Below, piece by piece: positions 49,255-59,544 of a DNA stretch of 64,000 bases. Position 1 is the stretch's first letter, and every line of letters begins with the position of its first letter. The stretch comes from Watersipora subatra (lineage: Eukaryota; Bryozoa; Gymnolaemata; Cheilostomatida; Watersiporidae): the NCBI RefSeq assembly GCF_963576615.1, contig NC_088717.1:22595344-22659343 (forward strand), in the 5' to 3' direction. The notes beneath the pieces were generated by a model. That model saw only the letters and a list, made by a program, of their open reading frames with translations, did no database searches and was not told the DNA's origin. A program made the position numbers and the translations under genes.

Positions 49255-49361
49255 TGTACAAGCAGTATGATTGCAGGCCCAAGGCTGTTGTATGGAAATA
49301 CTTCGAAAACAAGATACCAGCAGGGAATGTAGCCAGACCGCCGTACATGCATCTATTTTGT
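49255..49361 (+). other. Spacer between the two LTR elements, possible BED-finger scrap
   Basis: Open plus-strand piece reading KAVVWKYFENKIPAGNVA, which resembles the first half of a BED zinc finger of hAT-type proteins, but the paired Cys are not seen. It may be a fragment of an older element into which the LTR elements inserted. Confidence 0.25.
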
Positions 49362-50150
49362 ACAAGCATCAAGACACCTAAGAGACATCAAAAGATTCCC
49401 TAATTGGAAATGTCAGAATTAGTATACATCAATCTTAGAAACTGATGAGTCAACACCGTCAACACCCCCTGTGGGAACCGCCAAGGAATTTGGGAGTAAT
49501 TATATCTATCCACCCATCACCAAGCACTACCAAAAATAACTGAACTTACCCTCACCCTAAGCCAGTATTTTTCTATGACATATTGCAGTGCCAACGGAAA
49601 CAATATTATGTAATCCTAGCATCCAGCCACAGTTTCGGCGCTCTCCATGGGACGTATCCAAAGACGGTGTTCCTTCCAATGGACTTACTCCTACAACATA
49701 GTATATGATACGAACATTATATATACCGTCCTCAGGCTATCCTAAATGCCTATAAAAGCTAGCGTTTTTAGTAGCTCAGCCTCTTTGGCAGTGACACTTA
49801 CAGACGTGTAAGACTGAGCTTTAAGGGCAGACACAAGCTTGCTGTTGGCATAAGAGATTTATATCTTACTTAGTTTTACTACTTGTCATCTATCTTATAT
49901 TTTAGATTTTTGCTACTTGTGTATTGGGTTTTGGTTCATAAGAATAAAGTATAATTGACTATCATAATCCACCTTTAACATTCAATATATCTAGGCTTGC
50001 ACAAAGATCAGGGTCAAGTTATTAGCAACCATTACCTAAACATAATCAATCACATTAGCATAGTTTAGATTGAAGTGGAACTTGTAGTCATTAATCATTG
50101 ATGTTATTGTGCTGTCAAGTAAGTCAAATACTTCGATAACACATATAACA
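49362..50150 (+). repeat. 5' LTR of the 13.7-kb element
   Basis: 789 bp shared with 62308-63096. A TATA box (tataaaag, 49751-49758) and AATAAA (49943-49948) fit U3-R-U5 organisation. It ends acacatataaca. The shared region starts acaagcatc rather than TG, so the outer edge may be eroded or atypical. Confidence 0.92.
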
Positions 50151-50175
50151 TTTTTGGTGGAGGTGCCTTATCGGT
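50151..50175 (+). other. Candidate primer-binding site region
   Basis: Directly after the 5' LTR the sequence is tttttggtggaggtgcc. A tggt start close to the LTR is usual for tRNA primer sites, but I cannot assign a tRNA. Confidence 0.35.
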
Positions 50176-50611
50176 CACCAACCTTTCGCATGGCTAAGTG
50201 GGTATTCCCCGAACGCTTCAAACCTTTCATAACACTTTCATAATATTTCGTAGCGCTTACCATAGATCTAACATCTCCATCTTTATTCATATCTGGTTGC
50301 TTGACTATCTAGAATATTTTATTTTTGGTCACTATATTCTACTGGGCAGGTAGATAATTAACGTATCTATTGTGGGACTAATTACAAAGTCCATGTTAGC
50401 TGAGGCTTGGTGACTAATCTAGGTATATCTTTTAGTCAAAGCATAACCTTTCGTAACACCTTCGTTATACTTGCGCAGCGCTTAGCTACAGCCTATATTG
50501 GGATTGATCACCCACTTGCATACTAATTATGGGCTTGAGGATCCTAATCTATTTTAAGAAAATCTGAGGTCAGATTTACATTTGCCTAGGAGAAAACAAC
50601 TAATTCCTAAT

Positions 50612-51012
50612 TTCTGACTGTTTCGGTTTGCAGGGAAATTACACATAAACAATTTCATAGCCGCGTGCCTTCACTTTATATTGCCATAGTGTCCATAATT
50701 TCTGACTGTTTCGGTTTGCAGGGAAATTATAATTACATAGCCGCGTGCCTTTCATAATTTCTGACTGTTTCGGTTTGCAGGGAAATTATAGCCGCGTGCC
50801 TATAACTTCTGACTGTTTCGGTTTGCAGGGAAGTTATACATACATAGTTCACAGCTGAGCACTGTTATCACTATACTATATGCTTTCTGACTGTTTCGCT
50901 CCAGGGCAAACTTAGATCAGAACTTGATACACGTACAAATTCACAAATTTCTTAGGACACTCACTACCTTGATCTACCTTTCTGACTGTTTCGGTTTGCA
51001 AGGAAAGCATAG
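50612..51012 (+). repeat. Six-copy repeat array in the retroelement leader
   Basis: Core ttctgactgtttcggtttgc plus agggaa occurs at 50612, 50699, 50759, 50807 and, diverged, at 50884 and 50979. A second motif, atagccgcgtgcct, follows three of them (near 50658, 50738, 50788). An array in the untranslated leader recalls the Su(Hw) insulator array of Drosophila gypsy, but the motif differs. It may bind a host factor, or act in RNA packaging. Confidence 0.9.
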
Positions 51013-51805
51013 ATCTATTTATACATTGGCAACTTCTTATGTACGTGCAATTCTGCAGATTCATCCAGTCACACGCTCACACTCATTCTATTAGTGACTG
51101 TAGATACACGGAGCTCTAGAATATTACACCTAACATTTACATACGTATAAGGCCTAATAATAATAATACACCGGTTATAAAACAAGTTACATCAGCTTGA
51201 CTCATAGACAAGCACACTAATATAGGAAGCTTAAACTCGAGTATATATATACTTCATACAGATATTAATATAGTTTACAAACTATACCTAGCTTCCCAAC
51301 CTATTCCTGGACAATACTAAAAAACTGCTAGTCTATAACAGCAATCATCTACGTTCATATGCTAATTGCACTAATCCTGTATATATTATTACGCTGTTTA
51401 CTGATATATAAACGTTACAGACTCATACTTGCGGTTGAACTCCAACCATTTGGAAAACAACCATCTCTATATAGAATAACTTTCTCGTTGACAGACATAA
51501 TAGACTACCTAGTCTTTGTCACTTACTCGCTACTCGTCTTAACATAATTACAATTAAAAAAAAAAATTCTGTCAACTATATACATATAACAGTGCCTATA
51601 TATATATACTTTAGAGCACGTTACTCTTAGGTTGCATGTTAACTAAGTTTGTTATAGCAGACCAGAACCTACACAGCCTAGTCACACACCCAGGAGCCAA
51701 ACCAGCAGTGACAAGAGAATACCCGAAAGGAGCAGCCAAAGCCGGCATTGAGCTACTCCCATAAACCGGATAGACTGACCCAAGGCGCAACAGCCAGACT
51801 ACGAG

Positions 51806-53320
51806 ATGGTAAAAAAGAGAGTTAAGAAAACACCTTCTGTGGTAAGGAGAGCACTGAGAAACCGAATCATCATTGAGGACCAGAGTCCACGTGGTGAACA
51901 ACTCAGCCCGGAAGATGTCGAAGCCCAGGAACAAAGCCCAAAAGGTGGAAAACCAACCGTGGACGACTCCGGAAGCTACACAGGACCTGGTGTAGCACCG
52001 AGAACATCAAATGGAGATCTACTTTTCCCACCCCGGACGGGACCACCCATCATCAGCGTAGTGCTGAACGTCGATAACATAGAGCCATTCAAGGAAGGAG
52101 ATAACTTCGAAGATTACCTAGATTGATGGGAAATACTGATGGCTCAATACAACTACGACAACAGACGACTAGCACAAGCCCTACCTGCTAAACGTGTTGG
52201 ACCAGCGTGGGAGACCTACAGAAATGTTATAAAGCTGAACCCTAATTGCCCGAGGAGCTACAGCTCCTTAAAGAAGGAATTGATATCGGCTTTCCGAGTC
52301 GACCAACCACTCCGAGAGAGGAACCTATGGAACATCAGCCAAGGGAAGAAGTCGATCAACGACTTCTACTCTGAGATGGTGGTTGCAGGCCGATCAGTTT
52401 TTAAAGATTTACCAGAGGTAAACCGTGATCAAGTTATAAAATCCGCATTCATTGGAGGCCTGAAGGAGAGCTATCAGAGATCGATTCTGAGGCATGAGAA
52501 TATTACTTTACAAAAAGCTCTAAAAGAAGCCAGAAACCTGGAAGCTATAGATAAAGCAGTGACAAGAAACAAGACGATGAGTGTTAATCAAGTAGACACT
52601 GACCCCCTCGCACCATTGACACGACAAGTACAAGGACTGACCATGCTAGTGAACGATCAAGCAAGAAGAATAAAAGAAAACGAAACAAGATTTCCAAGAA
52701 GAGAGGCGACATCGAAAAACTACAGAGGTAGAAGAGGTTATTCGACTTCAAGGAACAATTATGATGACCGCCAACGTTATCAACAACAACATGGAACGAA
52801 CTCGTACAACAGAAACTATAACCAAAGGAGAAGGGATGACAAAGTCTCACCACGAAGAGACAGATATTCTCCACCTCGAGGACCAAGACAACAAGGAACA
52901 CAGAATGAATACCGCTCGAGAGAACCACAATACAGACGCTACAATTCACAAACTAGAGATGACAGCTCACGAAGAAACCAAGAATATGGAAGGCCAAGAA
53001 GTACTAATACACAGGCTTACTGTAGAAATTGGAGTAGGACTCACGAATTCGGAAGATGTCCTACAAGATATCACGCCGCAGAAGTATCAAACTCTTCTCC
53101 AAAATCCGACGACGACTTATCAACACGAGAATTCGTACACAATTTTTTGACAACTAATCGAGATGGCGCTGTCTCACAAAACGCGAGACGACCCCGAGAA
53201 GACAACCCTTCATCTGAAACGGTCAACTGTATAGAAACTACTAAAATTTTACGTTCGGAAAACGTAGACCGACGACCTAAACGCAGGAGATTTACCGGAG
53301 GACGGCTAGGCTTATTTAAC
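51806..53320 (+). CDS. Gag of the 13.7-kb element, with one in-frame UGA
   Basis: Starts MVKKRVKKTPSVVRR at 51806 and stays in one frame, except for TGA 52124-52126 inside what should be the start of the capsid domain (FEDYLD before it, WEILMAQYNYD after). Capsid-type segments follow (GPAWETYRNVIKLNP, SINDFYSEMV, IKSAFIGGLKESYQ), then a basic Arg/Tyr/Gln-rich region and a knuckle-like YCRNWSRTHEFGRC in which the second Cys is Trp. Gag would form the particle. The frame runs on without a stop into env at 53321. The UGA is either decay or a recoding site. Confidence 0.75.
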
Positions 53321-55297
53321 ATGGCCAGCTACTTCCAATTCAGCCTCTTATGCTTAGCCTTATGCGTTACCGGGACGACAGCATCCAAAGGACAACCAAA
53401 CAACCCCATGATTTGCGGCACAGGAGAAAACGGTTCTCCACAAACATTTCGAGTAAAACAAGAATACGAATGCTCAACGGACACCAGCAAACAATCAGAC
53501 ATGGCACCTCAGAAAGTTAACGTTACTATCTACAAGAAGAATATGATCAAACAAAAGACTATCGCCTACCAATGCACGAAGTTCACCACACACGTTACGA
53601 CACAAATTTCGTTTTTCAGAGACATTAAGACCAAGACAACCTCAAGCAGCACCCAGAAAGTAACATTAGAAGAATGCACCGACATGGTAATACATAAGAA
53701 GTGCCAAGCAGGAGTTTTACATGGAGGAGATGGAATGTATATTACGAACAAACCAACCAATGCTATGTATGTATGGTGCTGCCAACAGAAAACCTTCAGC
53801 GCGAAGCAATGCAGTTACGTGGAGACCTACTTGTACAAGAAACACGGATCGGATGAATTCGAAAGCACAGCCGGAGACGTCAGTCACTGCAATTACAACG
53901 ACGGACATTGCGAATTAAATGACGGATCGATGCTCATGTGGGACCTGGACATAGTTGAAACATGTGAATACACACCATGGTTCAACGAATCAGGAGAATT
54001 TCTCGACGCACACTTTGTCTCTAAGAAACGAGATCTAGCTCTAACATTTTATAATTCAGGACTGAACTCGCAAATGGACTGCAACAACTCTAACGTTTCG
54101 CTTTCGGACCAAGGCCTTGTGGTAAAATTTCTTACACCCCTAACGAATGTTACTCTCAACGACACGATAAAAGAAAGAGTATCAGTAGAAGGTCGAGACG
54201 CTGCCCTCTTCAATACAATGTTACAATCACTTGCGTACCAGCAAACTAAGATAGCTCAAGATCTATTCTGGTCAGCTTACTTCTACACCTGCCACAACCT
54301 AGCAGAGACCCTACAGATAATTACCATGCTATTGGGAGAGCACCCAACACTCAGTGCAAGATATTTACTGGACAAACCAAACGTTATTGCTACAGCAGGT
54401 CCTGGTTTCCTTCAAATTTACCATTGTACCATACTTAACTACAGTCAATACGAAGTACTGCCAATGGAAGAGAATAATTGCACAGAGTTTATTCCGATGA
54501 AGATCAAAATAGCTGGCACAGAAAAGATTGGATATTTTAATCCAAAAGACAATGTGATACACCCAGACACCTATACAGTCAATTGCAGGACAAAAAGAGG
54601 CACATTGATGATGCTGGAAGGTAACATTTCTGAGTATTTCCCAAACGGAACGATTTCATCAATGAGGGAGACCACCAACTTGAGTATTCCGGACATCAAC
54701 CTCGGCAGCCAGCCTCTACAAATACAAGAAACCATATTTAGCAGAGCTCACGTGTTAGGATGGTCAAACACAGACAATTACGGAGGACTGAATGAACTCC
54801 TATCTACCTTAGACAGACAGAAAAGAGTACTAAAGGCTATGGGAATCGTCACGAACCGCCATAACACCCTACATTACAACACCATAGAGAGCAGAGAGAA
54901 ACTGTTTGGCTCATCACTATTCAGCTTTCTATTCGGAGGACACGTAGCCTCAGGTTACGAGCTATGGACGTTCGCTTGTAACATCATTCTTACATTAATG
55001 GTTTTATCTACAGTCATCGGAGGAATCACAAAAGGATGTTTTATATACCGAGCAAGAAAGAGAGCCATGGTAAATGCTTTAGACGTAGAGACGGCACTCG
55101 AAATAATCGATATGCCAGAAAGAGAAGACGAATCCGAAACAGAATCTGACATCAACCCATCCGCACCACCAGAGAGTTCAGAGATCGACTCATCATCAGA
55201 AGACTTAAGCAGTGCACCACCATCATATAAACCTTACGTACCCCGATATTCTCGACCCGAAGTTACTAATGAAGAACGTGAATGTTTGAGAGCATGA
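53321..55297 (+). CDS. Envelope-type glycoprotein fused in frame to Gag, upstream of pol
   Basis: From the internal Met at 53321 there is a signal peptide (MASYFQFSLLCLALCVTG), then an ectodomain of about 540 residues with many Cys and N-glycosylation sequons (NVT, NES, NVS, NDT, NYS, NCT, NIS, NGT). A furin-like RQKR lies at about 54815-54826, an SFLFGG segment before the membrane span (from ELWTFACNIILTLMVLS, near 54959), and a tail of about 85 residues with PSAP and PPSY, both ESCRT/Nedd4-type late-domain motifs. I cannot place the family; the Cys-rich layout is compatible with a captured viral fusion glycoprotein. It probably needs a spliced mRNA, or processing of a Gag-Env polyprotein. 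Ends at TGA 55295-55297. Confidence 0.72.
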   Translation: MASYFQFSLLCLALCVTGTTASKGQPNNPMICGTGENGSPQTFRVKQEYECSTDTSKQSDMAPQKVNVTIYKKNMIKQKTIAYQCTKFTTHVTTQISFFRDIKTKTTSSSTQKVTLEECTDMVIHKKCQAGVLHGGDGMYITNKPTNAMYVWCCQQKTFSAKQCSYVETYLYKKHGSDEFESTAGDVSHCNYNDGHCELNDGSMLMWDLDIVETCEYTPWFNESGEFLDAHFVSKKRDLALTFYNSGLNSQMDCNNSNVSLSDQGLVVKFLTPLTNVTLNDTIKERVSVEGRDAALFNTMLQSLAYQQTKIAQDLFWSAYFYTCHNLAETLQIITMLLGEHPTLSARYLLDKPNVIATAGPGFLQIYHCTILNYSQYEVLPMEENNCTEFIPMKIKIAGTEKIGYFNPKDNVIHPDTYTVNCRTKRGTLMMLEGNISEYFPNGTISSMRETTNLSIPDINLGSQPLQIQETIFSRAHVLGWSNTDNYGGLNELLSTLDRQKRVLKAMGIVTNRHNTLHYNTIESREKLFGSSLFSFLFGGHVASGYELWTFACNIILTLMVLSTVIGGITKGCFIYRARKRAMVNALDVETALEIIDMPEREDESETESDINPSAPPESSEIDSSSEDLSSAPPSYKPYVPRYSRPEVTNEERECLRA

Positions 55298-56893
55298 GAA
55301 GAATACTTTTCACAGACATACGGTATGCAAGGTCCACAGAGACAACACGAGCAGATCAACGGTGTCACTAGCGCTTCAAGAGAAGATTGTAGAAGAACCA
55401 CCATAGATGTAAAGATCAACGGATTTATTTGCACATCACTCGCTGACGCAGGAGCCACAATAAGCCTGATCAACACAAGGCTCGCTCACGAATTGCGTCT
55501 ACACTTGCAAACAAGCGACCTGACAGCTACGGGTGTAACCAAAGACACTCTGAAAATCCTCGGACGATCAACAGTGATTTTGAACATCGGAGGCGAATGG
55601 AATGAAAAACATCGATTTTACATAGCAGATGGCATCTCACATGAGGTAATTCTAGGAACAGACTTAATGAGCAAACTTGGCGCAGTTACTTACAATTTCG
55701 ACAGATGTACTCTTCACATCAATGATGGACCAGCCATCGCCATGGGAAAGAATTGCTCCACCAGCTCAGCATACGTCTGCAACAATGTCCAAGTAGCACC
55801 ATTTACAGAAGTGGCAATCGTAGCAAATGTAGATAGCGACTACGAAGGAAAAGAATGCTTATTTGAAGGAAACACTGACACTCTGAAAAGACTGATGATT
55901 GGCAGATCAGCCACCCGAGTTGACCAAGGTAAGATAATAATCCCTATTATCAACCCAACCAGCACACCTTTTGAGTTGAAGAAAGACACCATGGTTGGAA
56001 GCATAGAAAGCTTAGATGAGGACTTACGATTGCTCAGTGTGCCGACAACTCCTGCAGAACTGGAGAAGCTCCGCTCATCTCCGAGTGACCAGCTGGATAT
56101 CTTGAAGATGAATTTAACGGAACAGCAGTTCAACGAGTTGAGAGAGCTCGTGGACGAGTTCACAGACATCGCAGGAGAAGGGATCACCGAGCTTGGGCGA
56201 ACATCAATAGTAGAGCATGTCGTAGAAACACTGCCAGGTACCATGCCGATACGGAGCAAGCCATATAACATACCAGTAGGAGTGCGAGCTGAAATCAAAC
56301 AACAAATTGATCAGATGCAAGAAAAGGATCTCATTACCCCTAGCACAGGCAAGTGGACGTCACCAGTTGTTTTAGTACGAAAAAAGGATGGCAACTGGAG
56401 ATTTTGTGTAGACTACCGCAAACTCAATGCAGCCACGGTGAAACAGTCCATGGCCATTTCTTCAATCAACAGCGCAATAGAGATCATGCATGGGAAATTT
56501 TTTTTTAGCTCGATAGATTTGTGTTCAGGATTCTTTCAAGTTTCTCTACACAAAGACTCAAGGGAAAAATCAGGTTTCATCACCCCATTCGGATGCTATG
56601 AGTTTAATACCATGCCACAAGGGATGTCAGGCAGCCCAGCTACTTTTACAAAACTAGCATTGGCCATCATGGCGGACCTGATTAGCGAAGGCAGCAGCTG
56701 TGTCTATCTAGATGACTGGCTGATGACATCAAGGACTTTTGAGGAACACATCCATCTACTGAGAACCGGCTTCACCCGTGTTCGCTTCGCCGGACTGAAG
56801 TATAGACCATCTAAGAGCCAACTCTGCCAAAGAGAAATTTTGTATCTAGAACACATCATATCAGAAGAAGGTATAGCAGTCGCAGATAGATAA
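55298..56893 (+). CDS. Pol part 1: protease and reverse transcriptase
   Basis: Same frame as gag-env, beginning right after its UGA; the first ATG is 55325, and an acceptor-like tacttttcacag ends at 55315. Protease motif reads LADAGATIS, that is DAG instead of D-S/T-G. RT shows WTSPVVLVRKKDG, FCVDYRKLNAATVKQ, SSIDLCSGFFQV, MPQGMSGSPATF and catalytic VYLDDW (residue about 461). TAA 56891-56893 ends the frame shortly after EREILYLEHIISEEG-type sequence, where a small deletion has shifted the frame relative to the rest of Pol. The RT core residues are intact, but the protein is truncated. Confidence 0.85.
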   Translation, partial: EEYFSQTYGMQGPQRQHEQINGVTSASREDCRRTTIDVKINGFICTSLADAGATISLINTRLAHELRLHLQTSDLTATGVTKDTLKILGRSTVILNIGGEWNEKHRFYIADGISHEVILGTDLMSKLGAVTYNFDRCTLHINDGPAIAMGKNCSTSSAYVCNNVQVAPFTEVAIVANVDSDYEGKECLFEGNTDTLKRLMIGRSATRVDQGKIIIPIINPTSTPFELKKDTMVGSIESLDEDLRLLSVPTTPAELEKLRSSPSDQLDILKMNLTEQQFNELRELVDEFTDIAGEGITELGRTSIVEHVVETLPGTMPIRSKPYNIPVGVRAEIKQQIDQMQEKDLITPSTGKWTSPVVLVRKKDGNWRFCVDYRKLNAATVKQSMAISSINSAIEIMHGKFFFSSIDLCSGFFQVSLHKDSREKSGFITPFGCYEFNTMPQGMSGSPATFTKLALAIMADLISEGSSCVYLDDWLMTSRTFEEHIHLLRTGFTRVRFAGLKYRPSKSQLCQREILYLEHIISEEGIAVADR

Positions 56894-56894
56894 A

Positions 56895-59231
56895 TTCCCC
56901 ACACCTAGGAATAAGACGGAAGCTAAAAGACTGCTAGGACTATTCGGATACTACAGGACATTTATAAAAGGATTTTCAAAAATTGCTGCACCCATCACAC
57001 AGCTAACAAGTAAAGACAAAGAGTTCGAATGGAGTCCAGAATGCGAAGAGGCAATGCAAATTTTAAAGTCACGCATCACCACCGCCCCTATACTTAGTTT
57101 CCCGAACTTTGATGAGACATTTATTCTAACTACAGATGCATCATCTACCAACATCGGGGCAGTACTGTCTCAAAAGCAGGCTGATGGAAAAGAACACCCG
57201 ATATCTTTCTACTACAGAACATTGACCAAAGGCGAGAAGAAATGGGACTCGTGCGAGCAAGAGCTATTCGCCATAGTAACTGCAGTTAAATACTACAGAG
57301 CTTACCTGATGAACGTACCTTTTAAGATCTTCACAGACAATGCGGCATGCACCTACATCCTGAAGAAGCCCGAGTTATCTCCACGCTTAGCCAGATGGGC
57401 TATCCAACTCTCAGATTACACCTTTGAAGTAGAACACAAGATAGGCAGTCAGAATAAAGTGGCAGACGCTTTATCAAGAGCAGTCACAACCATTAACACG
57501 GATTCACCGTCTTCAGCGATAGATGTTGACATGAGAGAAGATCAGAAGAAGGATTTCTTTCTGGGACCCATTTGGAGGTATCTCGCAAAGTCTAAATTTC
57601 CACAAGATACAGGAAAAGCAAGAAGAAGAGAAATAGTTACAGACAGTGAAAATTTTGTGCTGAAAAGAGAAGTTTTATACCGAAAACAGGATGAGAAATT
57701 ACTACTTGCCATACCTGCAGTGCAGCGGCCACTTCTACTCTACGCGATCCACGACAGCTTGACAGCGATGCACCCAGGAGTGACGAAAACCTTGCTGAAG
57801 CTCAAGGAGAAATATTGGTTCCCAGCTATGTCACGAGAAGTGGAAGACTACATCCGACACTGTATCTCCTGTCAACAAAGGAAAAGCCCGCACGCACCGA
57901 CACGAGTACCACTTGGCACCCAGATGGCTAAAGCACCATTTGAAGTCCTATCTGTCGACTTTCAAGGACCGCTAACAGAGAGCTCATGTGGAATGAAGCA
58001 CATACTCGTTTTCACAGATCACTTCACAAAATGGGCAGAGATTATACCAACTAAAGACCAACTAGCTACAACAGTTGCTAAAGTGTATGCAGAACAGATA
58101 TTCTGCAGATATGGAGCTTCAAAGATTCTATTGAGCGACCGTGCTAAAAACTTCATGAGCGAAATGATCGCAGAAACTAACAGACTTCTAGGAGTGGAAC
58201 ACAGATTCACCAGCCCTTACAGACCACAGACAAACGGACAAGTCGAGATTTACAACAAATCAATAGCTAACATGCTATCACACTTCGTAAACCTAAGCGA
58301 CCATAAGGACTGGCCTCGATACATACCATTCTGCCAACTCGCACACAACTCATCCAAGCACACTATTCTACAAGCCTCACCCAGCTCACTGCTAATGTGC
58401 AGAGAAATGAGACTACCCTACGATTTGACAAAACCATCACCAGAGCCAATTGAAGCGGACGACAGCACATACAAGTCAAAATTACACGAGAGAATGACAG
58501 CAGTTTGGGAAAAAGCTAGAGAGCTAATGGAAAGGGGAAAAGCCAGACAGAAAAGCTACTGCGATCAAAAGGCTACACCCAGTTCACTACAAGTAGGAGA
58601 TTATGTCTTCTACTATGACAAAAGGGGTTATAAGAAAAAGACGTCGAAACTGATCAAGAGATGGAAAAATGCCTACGTTATTAAGAGCAGGACCGAGACT
58701 AACGCAGCCATTCAGCCATTCGATCGCCCAGACCAACCAGCAATTACAGTACACCTCAACATGCTTAAGCCACACTTTGGACCACTAATTAGAGGGGAAC
58801 ACACAGACATCACTCTCGAATTAAACTCACCAAAAGGAACAGATAGTGAACAAGACGAAACAGGACAAGATAAAACTGAGGTACAGGATAAGACCACTCC
58901 ATATGAAGACAACGAACGACTTGATTCAGACTTACCAAAAGATATGATGATGGAAGAAGACATGAAACTACCAGCGAGCACGGGAGTACGTTTCCAGCTT
59001 CCAGAAGAAATAATAAATCCTTACGGAGAAGACCAGTACGATGACTTATCTGAAACAGAAAATCAACCATTGATGACAGAAAGTAATCAAAAATCAGATG
59101 GCGAATATGAACCTCAAACACAATTCATGAAAGCAACAACAGAACATAGCCAGGCCCCATCACCTAGCTATGAACAAGAACGAAAGAAAGAGCTCATGGA
59201 CTCCGAAGAAGCCCGAAGCCCAAGCGGATAG
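56895..59231 (+). CDS. Pol part 2: RT connection, RNase H and integrase
   Basis: Open in another frame from about 56895 (KFPTPRNKTEAKRLLGLFGY), with first ATG 57054. RNase H: LTTDASSTNIGAVLSQ, EQELFAIV, IFTDNAACTY, KVADALSRA. Integrase: zinc-binding HD...MHPG with CISC, then the DDE triad in LSVDFQGPL, ILLSDRAKNF and NGQVEIYNKS (D about 302, D about 362, E about 397 from 57054), then a long acidic Asp/Glu/Gln-rich tail. All catalytic residues are visible. In an intact element it would be one polyprotein with 55298-56893. Confidence 0.85.
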   Translation, partial: FPTPRNKTEAKRLLGLFGYYRTFIKGFSKIAAPITQLTSKDKEFEWSPECEEAMQILKSRITTAPILSFPNFDETFILTTDASSTNIGAVLSQKQADGKEHPISFYYRTLTKGEKKWDSCEQELFAIVTAVKYYRAYLMNVPFKIFTDNAACTYILKKPELSPRLARWAIQLSDYTFEVEHKIGSQNKVADALSRAVTTINTDSPSSAIDVDMREDQKKDFFLGPIWRYLAKSKFPQDTGKARRREIVTDSENFVLKREVLYRKQDEKLLLAIPAVQRPLLLYAIHDSLTAMHPGVTKTLLKLKEKYWFPAMSREVEDYIRHCISCQQRKSPHAPTRVPLGTQMAKAPFEVLSVDFQGPLTESSCGMKHILVFTDHFTKWAEIIPTKDQLATTVAKVYAEQIFCRYGASKILLSDRAKNFMSEMIAETNRLLGVEHRFTSPYRPQTNGQVEIYNKSIANMLSHFVNLSDHKDWPRYIPFCQLAHNSSKHTILQASPSSLLMCREMRLPYDLTKPSPEPIEADDSTYKSKLHERMTAVWEKARELMERGKARQKSYCDQKATPSSLQVGDYVFYYDKRGYKKKTSKLIKRWKNAYVIKSRTETNAAIQPFDRPDQPAITVHLNMLKPHFGPLIRGEHTDITLELNSPKGTDSEQDETGQDKTEVQDKTTPYEDNERLDSDLPKDMMMEEDMKLPASTGVRFQLPEEIINPYGEDQYDDLSETENQPLMTESNQKSDGEYEPQTQFMKATTEHSQAPSPSYEQERKKELMDSEEARSPSG

Positions 59232-59361
59232 AAGATTTCGAATATTACGAATAGCTGTAGTTCTTACCTACACGATCGGAACAAGATTTTGGACTAAAGA
59301 CAAATTCTTCCTCAAGAATTAAACCCCAAGGATTATGATTAACAAGACAAGTTCAATATAT

Positions 59362-59367
59362 TTTATT
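59362..59367 (-). terminator. Possible polyadenylation signal of AS2
   Basis: AATAAA on the minus strand about 180 bases beyond the AS2 stop, in an A/T-rich stretch, so weaker evidence than for AS1. Confidence 0.35.
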
Positions 59368-59544
59368 TTTTTCGTTTATAACAACAGACAACAATAACAA
59401 CAATAACAATCACCGCCACACCCCGCAAACAGAGAGGCACCACGAGCCTGGGATCTAAAAGAAGACAATAACCACTACACGCTCGAGACAACTATTTAAA
59501 AAAAAAAAGAAGAACAATTTTTTTTGTACCTCAGTTTCATTCAA

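Noticed and set aside
50612..51012. CRISPR array
   Set aside because: Unequal spacing, repeats degenerate at one end, and a eukaryotic retroelement leader context.
37922..55297. Reassignment of UGA to a sense codon, suggested by many in-frame TGA
   Set aside because: The THAP, LINE and P remnants also contain TAA and TAG stops plus frameshifts, and some frames end naturally at TGA; decay and local readthrough explain the pattern better.
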